DNA of 64,000 nucleotides from Strongyloides papillosus (Eukaryota > Nematoda > Chromadorea > Rhabditida > Strongyloididae). The translations under genes were made by a program, and so were the position numbers. This document shows positions 12,590 to 24,798 of this stretch, piece after piece. The stretch covers positions 186,001 through 250,000 of the forward strand of contig SRSI01000051.1 of the NCBI GenBank assembly GCA_005656395.1, given 5' to 3'. The notes under the pieces are model-generated. The model saw only the letters and a list, made by a program, of their open reading frames with translations. It ran no database searches and had not been told where the DNA came from. Positions within the stretch are counted from its first letter, which is position 1, and each line of letters opens with the position of its first letter.

Positions 12590-15572
12590 TTATTTTTTTC
12601 CAGTTGAGATATTTAAACGATGCTTGAGTTTACCGTAAATGGCAAACAAAAAGTTTGGATGATCATCATCACTAATCTCGTACTTGGAATGATCAGGAAC
12701 AAGTTCAATGGTAGCTTTGATAGGTGATTTTTCGGATGGAACCTCTGAATTATTTTTAGAATGATCAAGTTCTGTACTGGCTTCTAATTCTTTTTGATGA
12801 TCGTCATCTTCGTATTCATAGTAATTTGGTTCTTCAGATTCAGAGCTTTCTTCATCACTTTCAAGTTCTATAGAACCACTTCCTTCAAGTAATTCAGTTT
12901 CATCATCTGCAGAACTAGGTTCTTCAAATAATTCAGATTTATCTTCTACAGAACTAGGTTCTTTATATAATTCAAATTCCTCTTCTGCAGAACTAGGTTC
13001 TTTAGGTAATTCAGACTCGTCATCTCCAAAACTAGGTTCTTCAGATAATTCAGATTCATCAATAGCCTCACCATCTTCGGTGTCAACAGGTATTTGAGAC
13101 ACATCTTCTTCTTGCGATATTCCATCATCATCTTCTTCAATTTCTTGACTAGTTTGGTATTCTTCGTTCTCGGCCTCATCATCTTCAGTTTCTAATTCTT
13201 GAGTAGCTTGTTCTTTATCTTCATCATCATCCATATGTTCAGCATCATCTCCATCATGTTCTTCAGAAACTGGAAGTTCCTCACTTTCTTCTATTTCTTC
13301 TGGTGTTATATGACCAATTTCCGACTCTTCTCCATTCATCTTCAAGATCTTCTATAGCATTCTGATCATCTTCGCTTTCTTCTTCTATTTCCTTAGAAAT
13401 AATAGATTCTGGTACTTCTCATCTGCACTTTCGTCTGAATCCTCAATTTCTTCTAAATATTCTTCCTTTAATTCAGGAGCTACACTAGGTAAAAGTTCCT
13501 CACTGTCTACCATATCATCTGGTATTGTATGGACTAATTTCCGACTCTTTTTCATCATCAATTTCTGATTTTTTTTCATCTTCCTCTTCAGATGCATCTA
13601 GAGATTCTTCACCTTCGGGAATTGATTGTTCAGAAATTCCACTATCATCATCATCTTCTTCTTCAAGATCGACAACGCTTGGATGATATTCATCACTTTC
13701 CAACTCTTCTTCTTCCTCATCTTCCTCTTCAGATGCATCTAGAGATTTTTCATCTTCAGCGCTTGGTCGTTCAGAAACGTCATATTCTTCTTCTGGAATT
13801 TCACTGTGATCACTCTCTTCTTCTTCAAGACTAACAACACTTGAATGATCATTTTCACTTTCCAACTCTTCTTCATCACCTTCAGATTCTACCTCACTTC
13901 CCTCTTCTTGGTCTTCATCTACACCTAGAGGAGTTTCATCTTCACCACTTGGTTGTTCATAAATGTGATCTTCTTCTTCTTCAGGAATTTCACTGTCGTC
14001 ATCCTCTTCTTCTTCATAACTTACAGAACTTGGATGATATTCATCACTTTCCAACTCTTCTTCATCATCTTCACGATCAATTTCTGACATTTCTGATTCT
14101 TCGTCATCTTTCTCTTCTTGGTCTTCATGTGCATCTAGAGATTCTTCGCCTTCAGGACTTGATTGTTCAGAAATGTCACCTTCTTCTTCAGGACCTTCAT
14201 CGTCTTCCCCCTCTTCTTGTTCATGACTTGCAGAACTTGGATAATCTTCAACATTTTTTAACTCTTCTTCATCATCATTTTCTCTCATTTCTGATTCTTC
14301 TTCATCTTCTTCTTCTTGGTCTTCATGTACATCTAGATATTCTTCACTTTCAACACTTGGTTGTTCATAAATGTCACCCTCTTCTTCAGAAATTTCAGGA
14401 CTTTCATCATCGTCATCCTCTTCTTGTTCAGGACTTTCAGAACTTAAATGGTCTTCATCACTCACTAAATCTTCTTTATCATCATATTCGCCTTCAATAT
14501 CATCTTCCTCTTCTTGGTGTTTATGCATATCTGGAGAACTTTCATCTTCGGCACTTGAGTGTTCAGAAATGTCATCTACTTCTTCAGAAATTTCAGGATT
14601 TTCGTCGTCGTCATCCTCTTCTTGTTCAGGACTTTCAGAACTTAAATGGTCTTCATCACTTACTAAATCTACTGTAAAACCATAATCATATTCGCTTTCA
14701 CCATCACCATCCTCTTCTTGGTATACACGTTTATCTGGAAAACTTTCTTCTTCGGAACTTGGGTTTTCAGAAATGTCATCTTCTTCTTCAAAAATTCCAG
14801 GACTTTCATCATCGTCATCCTCTTCTTCTTCAGGACTTCCAGAACTTGGATGATATTCATCACTTTCCAACTCTTCTTCCTCATCTTCCTCTTCTTGGTA
14901 TTCACTTGAATCTGGAGAATGCTCTTCTTCGACACTTGATTGTTCAGAAATTTCACTGTCGTCATCCTCTTCTTCTTCATGACTTACAGAACTTGGATAA
15001 TCATCATCATCTGATTCTTGGGCTTCTTCTTCGATATCATCAGATTCTTCTAAACTTTTTTCTACACTTGTAGGACTTTCTGATTGTTCATCTTCTTCAA
15101 CTTCTTCCATGCTTTCTGATTCCTTATCTTCAATTGCTGACTCTTTTTCATCTTTACTTTCACGACTTCCAGAATTTATAGGTTTTTCAATTTCTTCTGT
15201 TTCTTCGTGTTTTGACTCTTCTTCAGAAATTGAATCTTCTTCAGAGGATTCTTCACCTAGTAATCTTCTTATAATTTCATCAATTTCTTTTTTATCAGAC
15301 GAACTTATGTCCTCGCTACTTTCAAGGGAATCTTCATGGTCTTCATGTGAATGTGAGCCATAATATACAATTTCAGGTGAATCCTCAAAATTTTCATCAC
15401 TATGACCTATATTATATCTACCATAAACACTACCCCTGGAACGTTTTTCTATGTTGTGTTTTAGTTCCGATTCGTCATCAATTTTTTTATTTAAATGAAA
15501 TGATTGTGATTCAATAATAAAAAATATTAGTAATATCGGAATAATGAAATCTAGTTTTAACATCTTCTTCAT
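12590..15572 (-). pseudogene. Secreted Glu/Asp/Ser-rich repeat protein, three frame breaks
   Basis: The first frame (13515-15572, 685 residues) opens with a signal peptide (LDFIIPILLIFFIIESQS) and a possible Lys-Arg cleavage site (NIEKRSRGSVYGR). The rest is almost entirely Glu, Asp and Ser in imperfect units of about 60-75 residues built on SxEEEEDDDSEISEQSS-like and SSAEDESSPDxHxxQEEED-like blocks. The acidic character continues to 12590 in other frames, with frame changes near 13533, 13420 and 13345. The 13533 break is clear: a second copy of the same repeat at about 13290-13330 lacks one base. The distal part (about 12885-13060) has five 13-residue units of the type ESELxxEPSSxxD, and the C-terminus is non-acidic (HPNFLFAIYGKLKHRL). 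Total coding span would be near 990 residues. Secreted polyacidic proteins may bind calcium or mineral, but I infer no function. The breaks may be decay or assembly error in repeats. Confidence 0.6.
12885..13080 (-). repeat. 39-bp tandem repeat inside acidic gene (13-residue units)
   Basis: Five consecutive units encode variants of (E/K)(S/T/F)ELxxEPSSx(D/E)(D/E). The 39-bp period keeps the reading frame. Confidence 0.6.
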
Positions 15573-16320
15573 ATTGTCATCGAAAATACGATATGTATTT
15601 AAAAATTTTTTTTTTCATTTTATATACAAAAATTCTAATTAAATCAACATATTTTTAGTAGAATTATTATTTAGTTTTACATAAAAATGACGAAAGATTA
15701 AGTGTTATGTGTGAAAGTGCACTTATTTTTCAAATATTATTCAATTTACTGTCTAAAGTAATGTGTTATAAAAATTTAAAGTATCAATATTTTTAACTTT
15801 TTTAGATTATCTCGTGAATCAAAACAAAAGTACTGTTTTATCAGGAATTTAAAAAAAATGATTTTTTTACATAATATTTTGCTAAACTTTGATATATCAA
15901 TAAAACAAATTTCAATGATTTAAAAGTTTGGAATATATCTAAATGGTGAAATTTTTTTATGAGTGCGTCTTAATAGTAAAAATATTATTTATTTACTTCA
16001 AGTTATAGTAATGCTATTGAAAAATTATACCCCAAATAATTTATTTTCCTTCTAATGTTACCAAACTGTCTAATTCTTTTTTCATTACCTTACAATCTTA
16101 TATTTATTATTTCAAATTAAACTTTAATTAAAATTCTATTATATTAACGAATACGATATTTTTAAATTCTTTTTAGATCCATATTTAAATTGGCATTTCT
16201 TATATAGTTTGAGAATCTATCGTGATTTTTTACATAAATTATAAAAATTTCTAATTGAATTTCGTATTCAAAACAAATAGTAATGTTGTTTATAAAATTT
16301 TAAAAAAATATGTTTTCACT
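15573..16320. other. AT-rich intergenic stretch
   Basis: It lies between the acidic-protein gene (minus) and the first unit of the small secreted peptide cluster. I see nothing specific apart from the presumed promoter of the acidic gene near 15573-15700. Confidence 0.4.
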
Positions 16321-16832
16321 CCACCTATTAAATTTAAAAATAGCTTAACAGTATTTGCATAACGTGCATAAATATAATTATAAGACTAAGAGAATTACAG
16401 AATTTTTATCAGAAAATTGACAAAAAGTAATTATTTTTTTAAAGAAATACAAATTATTTTTTACAATAGAAAAAATTAAAAAGATCAAAGTTATGATTGT
16501 AGCAAACATTTATACATATTCAAATGGATTCGTCATATATTTGAAGAACAAACTTTAAAGTTGAATTCAGCTGTCTGTCATTATTTTTAAAATAATCAAA
16601 TTTCCTTACACAAATGTTAATTTAAAATGTTAATCCTGTTTTTTTTAATATAAACAGGTTACTTAAATGTTTGCAATCAAAATCTATGATATACAAAAAA
16701 ATTAACTTTTATCAATTTTTATTAAAAAAAGCAATTTTTTCCACTTAAAATTTGTTTTCTTTATCATCAATTACATATTAATATTCAATAACTATAGAAA
16801 TTTTTATAAATTATTGTGTAATCATAATAATG

Positions 16833-16840
16833 TATATAAA
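16833..16840 (+). promoter_or_regulatory. TATA box of peptide gene A
   Basis: TATATAAA, 59 bp before the ATG at 16892. It sits in a conserved stretch (GTAATCATAA.AATGTATATAAA) shared by all five family members at a distance of 58-60 bp. Confidence 0.8.
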
Positions 16841-16891
16841 GGTATTACTATCCAGCAGAAGCATCAACTTTCAAAGGCTTCATTTTCTAAA

Positions 16892-17122
16892 ATGAGCTTT
16901 AAATTATATTTATCTATTATTGCTGTTATCTTGATAGCAGTTTCATTGAATTGCTCTTCTGAGCTTGAAGATCTTGGTTTAAATGAAGATTATTATGACA
17001 TATATGTACCACCAACAACAACAACCACAAGTAAGCCTTTTTACTACGATATAACTTCTTCTGAATATGAAGAATGGCTTAATTCGCCTCAAAAACGAAG
17101 TGTATTTGACTTTGAAGACTAA
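16892..17122 (+). CDS. Small secreted precursor A, truncated in the Lys-Arg cassette
   Basis: 76 residues. The signal peptide (MSFKLYLSIIAVILIAVSLNCSS) matches the other copies; I chose this Met rather than one 26 codons upstream because the TATA spacing and the signal peptide agree among paralogues. An acidic segment, a Thr-rich PPTTTTTSKP stretch and EYEEWL precede Lys-Arg, then SVFDFED and a stop. The next codons after the stop, in the same frame, still resemble the second half of the 14-residue cassette of the paralogues (NVDN, then LysLysArg), with TAA at cassette positions 8 and 13. Gene A thus probably lost its C-terminal half by nonsense mutation but remains an open, promoter-bearing gene. 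Function unknown. Confidence 0.75.
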   Translation: MSFKLYLSIIAVILIAVSLNCSSELEDLGLNEDYYDIYVPPTTTTTSKPFYYDITSSEYEEWLNSPQKRSVFDFED

Positions 17123-18323
17123 AATGTTGATAATTAAAAAAAAGAAATTTCAATGCCAGAAACTAAGACAAGCTTATAAATATAACTTTATATCAGACAG
17201 TTGAAATGATGAAATAAATGTCAGATTAATGACATGAAAATATAACATCATAAAAATTACATTAATAAAATATCTAATATGTAAAATTTATTACAATTAG
17301 TGCAGATAATTTACGAATAATTATTTTTATAAATGTTTATAAAAAATATTAAATAAATTAATTAAAAATATATAAAAATTTATTATTTCAATTACATACT
17401 CGATTTTTAAAACACCTCAATTTCTTTTATCAAGCTACAGTATAAAACAAAACAGTTTTAAATGTTTTTTTAAAGTTTCAAGATGTCGAGAACTTTTCTA
17501 TGGTATGCATCATTTAATGCATCAGCATCTGTAAATATCTTGATTTGTTGGTATTTTTTATATTTACAGATCTTCTTTTCTTTATCGTACATATTTATCG
17601 TAAATTTTTTATTGCTTTTGCTCAAAAATTAGAAAATTGCAAAATTAAACAGAAAAAAAGAACATTGAATATTAATATTCTATCGAGTGCTAATTAATTA
17701 GCAAATAGCCATAATTACTTAACTATTACTATCTATAAGTATTACTCATAAAATGAAATGGTAGTTTTATTGCTTCATCTTTAAGCACAATCAAACATCT
17801 ATATAAGTGCAAAATTAATAATAAAATCTATCATATTTTTATTAGTAATATTACTGCAATTTTATGACTCTTGTGGCATATTTGTTAGTTTTTATTGTTT
17901 ATTAATGCTAGATGTGGAAGTACGAAAAGAATCATTCTCATAATGTTAAAAATAAAGATTACACAAGTTATAGTTATTATAAACTAAAAATGATAAACAT
18001 ATCTCCATTTTTTCAAATAAATTCATCTTATGTTTGATGAATAAACTTAAAAAGCTACATTCAGCTGTCCAAAATTACAAAAAAAAATCAAATAATCTAA
18101 AAAATTTAAGATTTTTATATATCGAAAATGTTTTTGAATAAATATATACTGTTTAATTGTTTACAATTTAAATTTATTATATTCAAAAATATTATTTAAT
18201 TTTTGTCATTATTGTTTATTAAAGTGAATTTTTTACTTAGATTCTCTGTTTCTTACCATTAAATACATAGTAATATTCAATAACTATAAAAATTTAATAA
18301 ATTATTGTGTAATCATAAAAATG

Positions 18324-18331
18324 TATATAAA
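18324..18331 (+). promoter_or_regulatory. TATA box of peptide gene B
   Basis: TATATAAA, 58 bp before the ATG at 18382, in the same conserved context as its paralogues. Confidence 0.8.
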
Positions 18332-18381
18332 GTTATTTTCAAACGTCATGAACATCAGCTTTTAATTACTTTATTTTCAAA

Positions 18382-18750
18382 ATGTTCTTTAAATTGTATT
18401 TACCTATCATTGCTATTATCTTAGTAGTACTTCCATTGAATTATTCTGCTGAACTTGATGGTGATGATTTTGATGTTTTCTATAGTGCTGAAAGCGACAT
18501 GCCATCAAAAACCACAAATATTCCAATAATGTTAGACTCGAGTGATAGTGAATCTGAAAAATGGTATGATGCTTCTGAAACGCTTGAAAAAAGACATGTA
18601 TCATTTTCTGAAGATTCAGATGTTAATAACTTAGAAAAAAGAAGTCCTAATGGTGCACCAATAGTAAGATCACAACATGACATTGGCCTTAGACCACATG
18701 ACAGAAATACATTATATCTAAGACCACAACTACCAAAAAGATACAATTAA
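18382..18750 (+). CDS. Small secreted precursor B with two-sided Lys-Arg cassette
   Basis: 122 residues, the longest member. Signal peptide MFFKLYLPIIAIILVVLPLNYSA, then an acidic spacer, then LysArg-HVSFSEDSDVNNLE-LysArg: exactly 14 residues between two dibasic sites. A second segment starts SPNGAPIVRSQHDIG, is rich in Arg-Pro, and ends LPKRYN. Dibasic sites in a secreted precursor are typical of proprotein convertase (Kex2/PC2-like) cleavage, so the cassette is a candidate mature peptide; that is inference. No cysteines after the signal, so a disulphide-linked effector fold is unlikely. I do not recognise the family. Single exon, + strand like its neighbours. Confidence 0.85.
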   Translation: MFFKLYLPIIAIILVVLPLNYSAELDGDDFDVFYSAESDMPSKTTNIPIMLDSSDSESEKWYDASETLEKRHVSFSEDSDVNNLEKRSPNGAPIVRSQHDIGLRPHDRNTLYLRPQLPKRYN

Positions 18751-19947
18751 AAATGACATTAGTTAAATATCTATCAAAAAAATTTTTACATTAATGTCAT
18801 ATGAATTATAATTAATTATTTTATAAACGTTTATAAAATTTTTTGAATAAATAAATAAAAAAATATATAGTATTTATTATTTGATCTATACATTCGACTC
18901 ATTAATGTACAAAAAATTTTTAGGCTACAATAAATGCAGAAAAATCAAACATTCTTTAAAGTTACTAACGTAAAAAGATCTTTGACACATTTTCATCAAA
19001 AAAAAGTAGAGGTATTCACAAAACCTTAGTTCGTTAATATTGTTATTGTGACTACAGATCTTTTTTTCTTTATTTTGCTTATTTCACCAGAGTTTAATAT
19101 CTCTATACGTTCAATAAACTTTTACTTTTAAAAATTGGTTGACTACTTAAATATTAAAAAACAAATGAAAAAAAAATCGATTTTAATAATTTATCGTTGT
19201 CAATTAGCTAACAAACAATCGCAATTACATAACATTTATAATACAATAGTATCAATCAATCATAAGATGATGACGTGGTATAAAAACTGATCTCTAAAAA
19301 CAAATCAACATCTATAGAAATGTAAAATTAATATTAAAATCTATCATATTTAATTTAATGAGTAGAATTAAATAAAATGTTTTCACTAAACTTACTGAAA
19401 AACTAATTGAGTAACAACTTAAATCTTTAAATTCAAATTTTATACAGCTTCAAACTTATTTTATTATCGTATATTCATTTATATTATAAAGAGATGTAGG
19501 AACAGTAGTTAAAACACGTACCTATTTAAACTTGATATAGAAGTATGAAAGGAATCATTCTTACAATGTTTTAAATGACGATTATATATATCACAATCGC
19601 AATTAATATAATGTGATCAAACGCATTTGCGTTTTTTCAAATACCTTTACTGCATATTTGATAAAATAGCTTAAAAATTATATTCAGGTCTTAAAAATTC
19701 TTTGAAAGAGATAAAAGATTATTTAAAATTAAAACTCCGATATATCTAAATTGTTTTTCAACAAATATTAACTGTTTTATTGCTTACAATCTAAATTTAT
19801 TATAATCAAAAATATTATTTAACTTTTATTGTTATTATTTATAAAAGTAAATTTTTTATTTAGATTCTCTGTTTCTTATCTTTAAATACATATTAATATT
19901 CAATAACTATTAAAATTTTGGTAATTTATTGTGTAATCATAAAAATG

Positions 19948-19956
19948 TATATAAAA
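19948..19956 (+). promoter_or_regulatory. TATA box of peptide pseudogene C
   Basis: TATATAAAA, 60 bp before the ATG at 20008. The promoter is kept although the frame downstream is broken. Confidence 0.7.
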
Positions 19957-20007
19957 GCATATATATTCCACATAAATAATCAGCTTGCAATTGTTTCATT
20001 TTTCAAA

Positions 20008-20385
20008 ATGAGTCTTAAATTGTATCTACCTATTATTACTCTTATTTTAGTAGCATTTTCAATAACTTGTTTGAATGAATTTTGACTATGATTACAGTAA
20101 TTGTTTTGAAATTAAATGACTTCAGAAAAAAAAATCTGCAACTGTTTTACCAATTAAAAATATGTCTAATCGTTAGTCTATAGAATGGTTTGATGCTCTT
20201 GAAACACTCAAAACAGACATGCATCAGATCTTGAAGATTCATATGATTGTAATTAATAGAAAGAAGTCATAAAACTGCAACAATAGTAAGAGCAAATCAC
20301 AAATATATCATTAGACCAAATAGTGAAAAGAGTGAAATGCAGATCAAACCAATGACTAGAAAAAATTGTTCTGAAACAAAATAAC
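20008..20385 (+). pseudogene. Small secreted precursor C, decayed
   Basis: The signal peptide is preserved (MSLKLYLPIITLILVAFSITC), but the frame stops after residue 25 (NEF, then TGA). Downstream, in shifting frames, it matches gene B at DNA level: SIEWFDALETL corresponds to SEKWYDASETL, and a relic of the cassette (HASDLEDSYDCN then two stops) follows. A tail resembling IKPMTRKNC resembles the end of the B and D loci. C is closer to B than to D or E. Confidence 0.8.
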
Positions 20386-20550
20386 ACTAGTAGAATATCT
20401 ATCATATGAAACTTTTCACGTTGATGTCAGATTAATTATTATTTATTTATAAGTTTTAAAAAAAATAAATAAAGTTGTTAGAAGTATATCCTGTTTATTA
20501 ATTTAATTATATACTCGGCTTATAAAAGTAGCAAATTTTGTTTTACCAAA

Positions 20551-21500
20551 CACACACAAAAAATTGGGACGAATTTTGACATTATTACATAAAATGCAAT
20601 AAAATGTCCTACCACTTTGAAATGTCAAAATTTATTCAAATTTTAAAAATATCTGGCGACAACAAAAATGTTTTAAATGAGGCAAAATGTTAGATTTTCG
20701 CATAAATTTTGTCGTTTTTTAACAAAAATATATACTTTTAATATTTTAAAATAATGAAACATTTATTTAATCTTAGAAATTTTAAAAATATTACACCTAT
20801 TTTAGAATCTAATTTGTTTTTATAATATATTATAAAGTGAGTTATCAGAAGTCAATTTCCTGTAAAGTTGTCAATGTTTTAACAAAAATTATTCTTTTAA
20901 ACAACCCGTTAACACTAGTAAATTTAAAAATTTAGAAATTTTACAACAACAATAAGAAAGAGTGATAATTATCTAACCATACAAAGTAATGTTTATTGAA
21001 AATATTATCTTAGTACTTGCTATTTTTCTTATTTAAATTAAAATATTTAAAATTTTTTTTACTTTGAACAAAACGTATAATGTTTTAAAACTTTTAATCA
21101 GTTTGACTTTTAAAGATGATCTTGAAAAACAGTATAAAAAAGTTGAGTCATCAGATGAATATAACTTTTTATAAAAATCTTATTTATAGTTATTCAAACA
21201 ATTGAAGAATATCTAAAAAATACTATCATATGTCGATAAATACTCTTTATAAAAGCATTTTTTAATCTTATAATAAGTTAAAATCTAACATTGTATTTTA
21301 AAATGTATCATAAAAAACAACTTAAGTTTTAAAATAAAAACAATAAAATATAAAATAGAAACTAATTTTAATTATTGCCTTAATTTTTTGTACAAAATAA
21401 TTGCGTTAAAATTATCGCAAATCAAGAAAATTCAAGTTTTATTAGATGGGACAGATTTATTACATTTTACGCTAATGTGTGTCCCATTTTTTTGTGTGTA
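20551..21500. mobile_element. 950-bp non-autonomous DNA element, copy 1
   Basis: Ends are CACACACAAAAAATTGGGAC and GTCCCATTTTTTTGTGTGTA, inverted relative to each other; similarity extends inward about 60 bp with gaps. A second copy lies at 35685-36641 and a right-end fragment near 51905-52006. No transposase frame inside. I could not see a clean target duplication. Confidence 0.7.
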
Positions 21501-22042
21501 TAATAAAAAATAAAAAAATTCAAAATATTCTCTAAGTATCAGGTTGTCTTATGATTTTATCATTTTTTAAGTATACTTAAAAAGCTATTGTTTTGATAAG
21601 AAATTTATTTTATCATTAAAATTTTATTATTGAATATACTTGTCTTTATTTCGTAAGCACTCCATTTATTTCAGATGTGAGAAACGTCGTAATATTTTTG
21701 GTAAAAGGATTAAGAAAATCAATATTTACTTCATCAACATTGCTGAAGTTTCTATAACTCAAAAAGTTACATAAATACAATAATAAAAAGTAGTTATATG
21801 GTGGCACAATAACAGAGTATGTTGGATGAGAGAGAACTACATAGCTTAACTTATCTAGTTTTCTTTCAGTATTTAATGTCATGTGTAGTTATATTAAAAA
21901 ATAACCTTTTCTCTACTCTACAAATTATGTCACTTTTTCTGTTTTCTTGTCTAATTTTTATAACATATAAGATTAAAGGTCATCAATAATAGTTTGTAGG
22001 TAGTAAAATTTCAATAAGTCTTTATTAAAAGCTTTACAAATA

Positions 22043-22537
22043 CAGTAGACTCTCGATTATCCGAACACCTCGCGACCAAGAGCAGTTCGGATAACCAAAA
22101 TTTCGGATAAATGAACATGAATAAAAAAAATATAATTTTCAATTTTTACACAAAAAATAACTTATTGCATATCGGTATAGATATTAAATATCAATTTTTT
22201 TAGTAAATATACGAAACAAAAAATTATTTAGCCTTTAAGAATCACTTGTTTTTTTGAGTTAAATTAGATTGCTTCTTTTGAAGCTAAGTTTTTCTAATTT
22301 CTTAATACGTAGCTGTCTTATTAATTCAAAAAAAAATGCAATTTTATAGATGTTTCATTTAAAATCAGTACCTTATATATTTTACACACGTACAAAAGAA
22401 AGCATCTTTTTACCTAAAGTAATTAATTGTTTATTTTTCATGTATAAAATCTTAAATTTGTAAATTTTGTAAAAATTACTCCGTTCGGTTAACCGAGAGT
22501 TCGGTTAATCGAGGTTCGGATAATCGAGAGTCCACTA
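22043..22537. mobile_element. 495-bp Tigger/pogo-like MITE
   Basis: Flanked by TA. The left end CAGTAGACTCTCGATTATCC is mirrored at the right by GGATAATCGAGAGTCCACTA (two mismatches). That terminus is characteristic of Tigger/pogo elements. The inside is AT-rich with no transposase. Confidence 0.8.
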
Positions 22538-22539
22538 TA

Positions 22540-23418
22540 AATACTTTATTTCTAAGAATTTTTTTTTAATTTTTGAAAACAATTTTTGCACTATTTAATT
22601 CTACAGCATCTTTTCTAAATGCTTTATATAAATTTTTATTAATTTCTATTGTTTTATGTTTTAGTTAAGGCTCGCGGAAAATATAGTATCAAAAATGACT
22701 CCTAACGACATCTCAGTTTTAGTAAAAGAAAATCTAGCATAAATAGTAAGACAGATTAAAATTATACAAAGTACAAAGTTAAGAATTGGTGCTGTTTAAT
22801 TGTTATAATAATTTAATTTTCCAACACTTGTAATCATATTTTTTGAGGTGTAAAATCACAACAAAAAAAATGACAAAACTTATACGAGAACCTAATATCT
22901 AAATCTTGAGATTTTTTTTATATACATTAAGCACTGTGAACTTATACATTAAATTTAACTCGTTGGCATTATATTTGTATCAACAGTCTTTATTACTATT
23001 TTACGTACAATTACTCAGAACTTCTATAAATTAATTAATATAACAAAAAAACTTAACAATATTAAAAAATAACGTCATCAATTAACTTATGAATAATCAT
23101 CATAACTTATATATTGTATTTAAAAATCATTAGTATTATTCAAAAAATAAGATGTTGAATTTAGCATGGTGTTTCCTTTTAAGCACAAATCAGCATGTAT
23201 ATACGTCTAAACTAATGATTAAATTCACTATTTTTTCCTTAAATTTTTTTCGATGGTTTGTTGATTAATTTTTCTTGCCCAAAAATAATGATTATGTTTT
23301 TTATATTTCTATAAAATTTAGGGCGTAGAACTAAAAAAAATGATTTTGCTAAACTTACTAAAATACGAATTTATAAATAATTTCAATTTTTGATTGCTAC
23401 AAATCCCTTGTATTATAA
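22540..23418. other. AT-rich stretch inside the peptide cluster
   Basis: No coding frame or repeat end recognised between the two MITEs. Confidence 0.4.
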
Positions 23419-23420
23419 TA

Positions 23421-23708
23421 CCGGGTGGCCGCCTTATTTCTTCCTTTTTGATGACATAAAATCCGTACATATTATTCCATAATTATAAATTATAAACGAC
23501 AATATTTTTATACTGTTAATTATAGTAATTAAAGAGTAATTGATAATTTAATTATACATAATAAATTAACAAAATAAATATATTGGTAAATTGATAAACT
23601 TTTCATTTTATTAAAAGATAAATTTTTTTTAAAATTATTAGTTATTCCCGAACAGAAAATAGGCAAACAAATTGTCATCAAAAAGGAAGAAATAACGCGG
23701 CCACCCGG
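23421..23708. mobile_element. 288-bp CCGGG-ended MITE, copy 1
   Basis: TA on both sides. The left end CCGGGTGGCCGCCTTATTTC and the right end GAAATAACGCGGCCACCCGG form a near-perfect inverted repeat that continues through CTTCCTTTTTGATGACA. Another copy at 45876-46163 has exactly the same length, and a longer form lies at 25661-26475. No coding capacity; TA duplication suggests a Tc1/mariner-type helper. Confidence 0.85.
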
Positions 23709-24739
23709 TATATTCATTTGTACTTTGTATTTTTAAAGAGATACAGAATTTATGATGGAAATATTGTTTATTAATAGTAAAAAACATATGACTTGTGAAA
23801 TAATAAATGTATTTTATCGTCGAATACTCATACAAAAAAAAAAGACACGAGATTGTGTGATCCTGGAGATCTCTTAAAATAAAGAAAACCTTTAAAATCA
23901 ATCTAAGTGTATGATTAAACGACTCTAAATTAGATTGTGCTTAATTTAAAAATAAACGAGAAAACAATATATATAAAAGATAATAAAATTAATGTATATA
24001 AAATTGAAGATATGTATAAGAGAACAACTCTTACGTATATGATAATTAAGAAATTTTTGACAGTTACGTCGGATAAAAATAGAACATAAAAAACTGTAAA
24101 AAATGGATTTTTTGAATTTATGCTGTCTTACTCAAGGCCTAGTTCCTGGTTTCTAAAACAGTTATAAATGACTGTAAAAGTAATGTCCCAGCTATTTATA
24201 GCCATAAATATATGATAACATTTAAAGAATCATCGTTTACTAATAATTTAACAATATTTGTATAACGCACATAACATATAAGCATAAAACTAAGAGAATT
24301 TCATAATTTTATTAGAAATTTGACAAAAAAATTATTTTTTAAGAAATATAACTTAGACTTTAAAATATAAATGATTTAAAAGATCAAGGCTATGATTGTA
24401 GAAACATAATAATGATTTATATATATTCAAATAAAATTGTCATATAATCAAAGAACAATCTTTAAAATTGAATTTAGCTACCCAACGTTTTTTTAAAATA
24501 ATCAAACTTCTTTACATAAAATTATAATTAAAATGTTAGTCTAACTTTTAGAATAAAAACAAATTGTTCTTGTGTTTATGATCATAATCTATTATTCACA
24601 GAATTAGAAATTAAACTCTTATCATTCGTTATTTTTAAAATAATTTTTTATTATAAATTTGTTTTCGATATAATTTAGTACATGTTAATGTTCAATAATC
24701 ACAGAAAATTTAATAAATTTTTATGTAATCATAAAAATC

Positions 24740-24748
24740 TATATAAAA
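24740..24748 (+). promoter_or_regulatory. TATA box of peptide gene D
   Basis: TATATAAAA, 59 bp before the ATG at 24799, preceded by the shared GTAATCATAAAAAT context. Confidence 0.8.
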
Positions 24749-24798
24749 GTATTTCCATTCTACATGACCATTGGCTTTAAGTTGCTTTATTTTTCAAA

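Larger units (their letters stand above)
16320..18900 (+). repeat. Segmental duplication block 1 (small-peptide genes A and B)
   Basis: The block holds genes A and B with their flanks. It matches 24230-27450 over non-coding sequence too, for example TTTGCATAACGTGCATAA at 16350 against TTTGTATAACGCACATAA at 24257, and the downstream motif with AATGCATCAGCATCT against AATGTATCAGTATCT. A-to-B start distance is 1490 bp. In block 2 it is 2301 bp, or 1484 after removing an 815-bp MITE plus its 2-bp target duplication. Block 2 is therefore a copy of the same two-gene unit. Confidence 0.75.

Noticed and set aside
13592..15363. Long plus-strand frames opposite the acidic gene, rich in His/Leu or Ser
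   Set aside because: They are antisense readings of GAA/GAT/TCA repeat codons on the minus strand, with no signal, motif or start context.
21646..21882. 78-residue minus-strand frame with more protein-like composition (SYVVLSHPTYSVIVPPYNY)
   Set aside because: No family recognised, no exons found to join, and no copy elsewhere; could be a gene fragment, but support is too weak to call.
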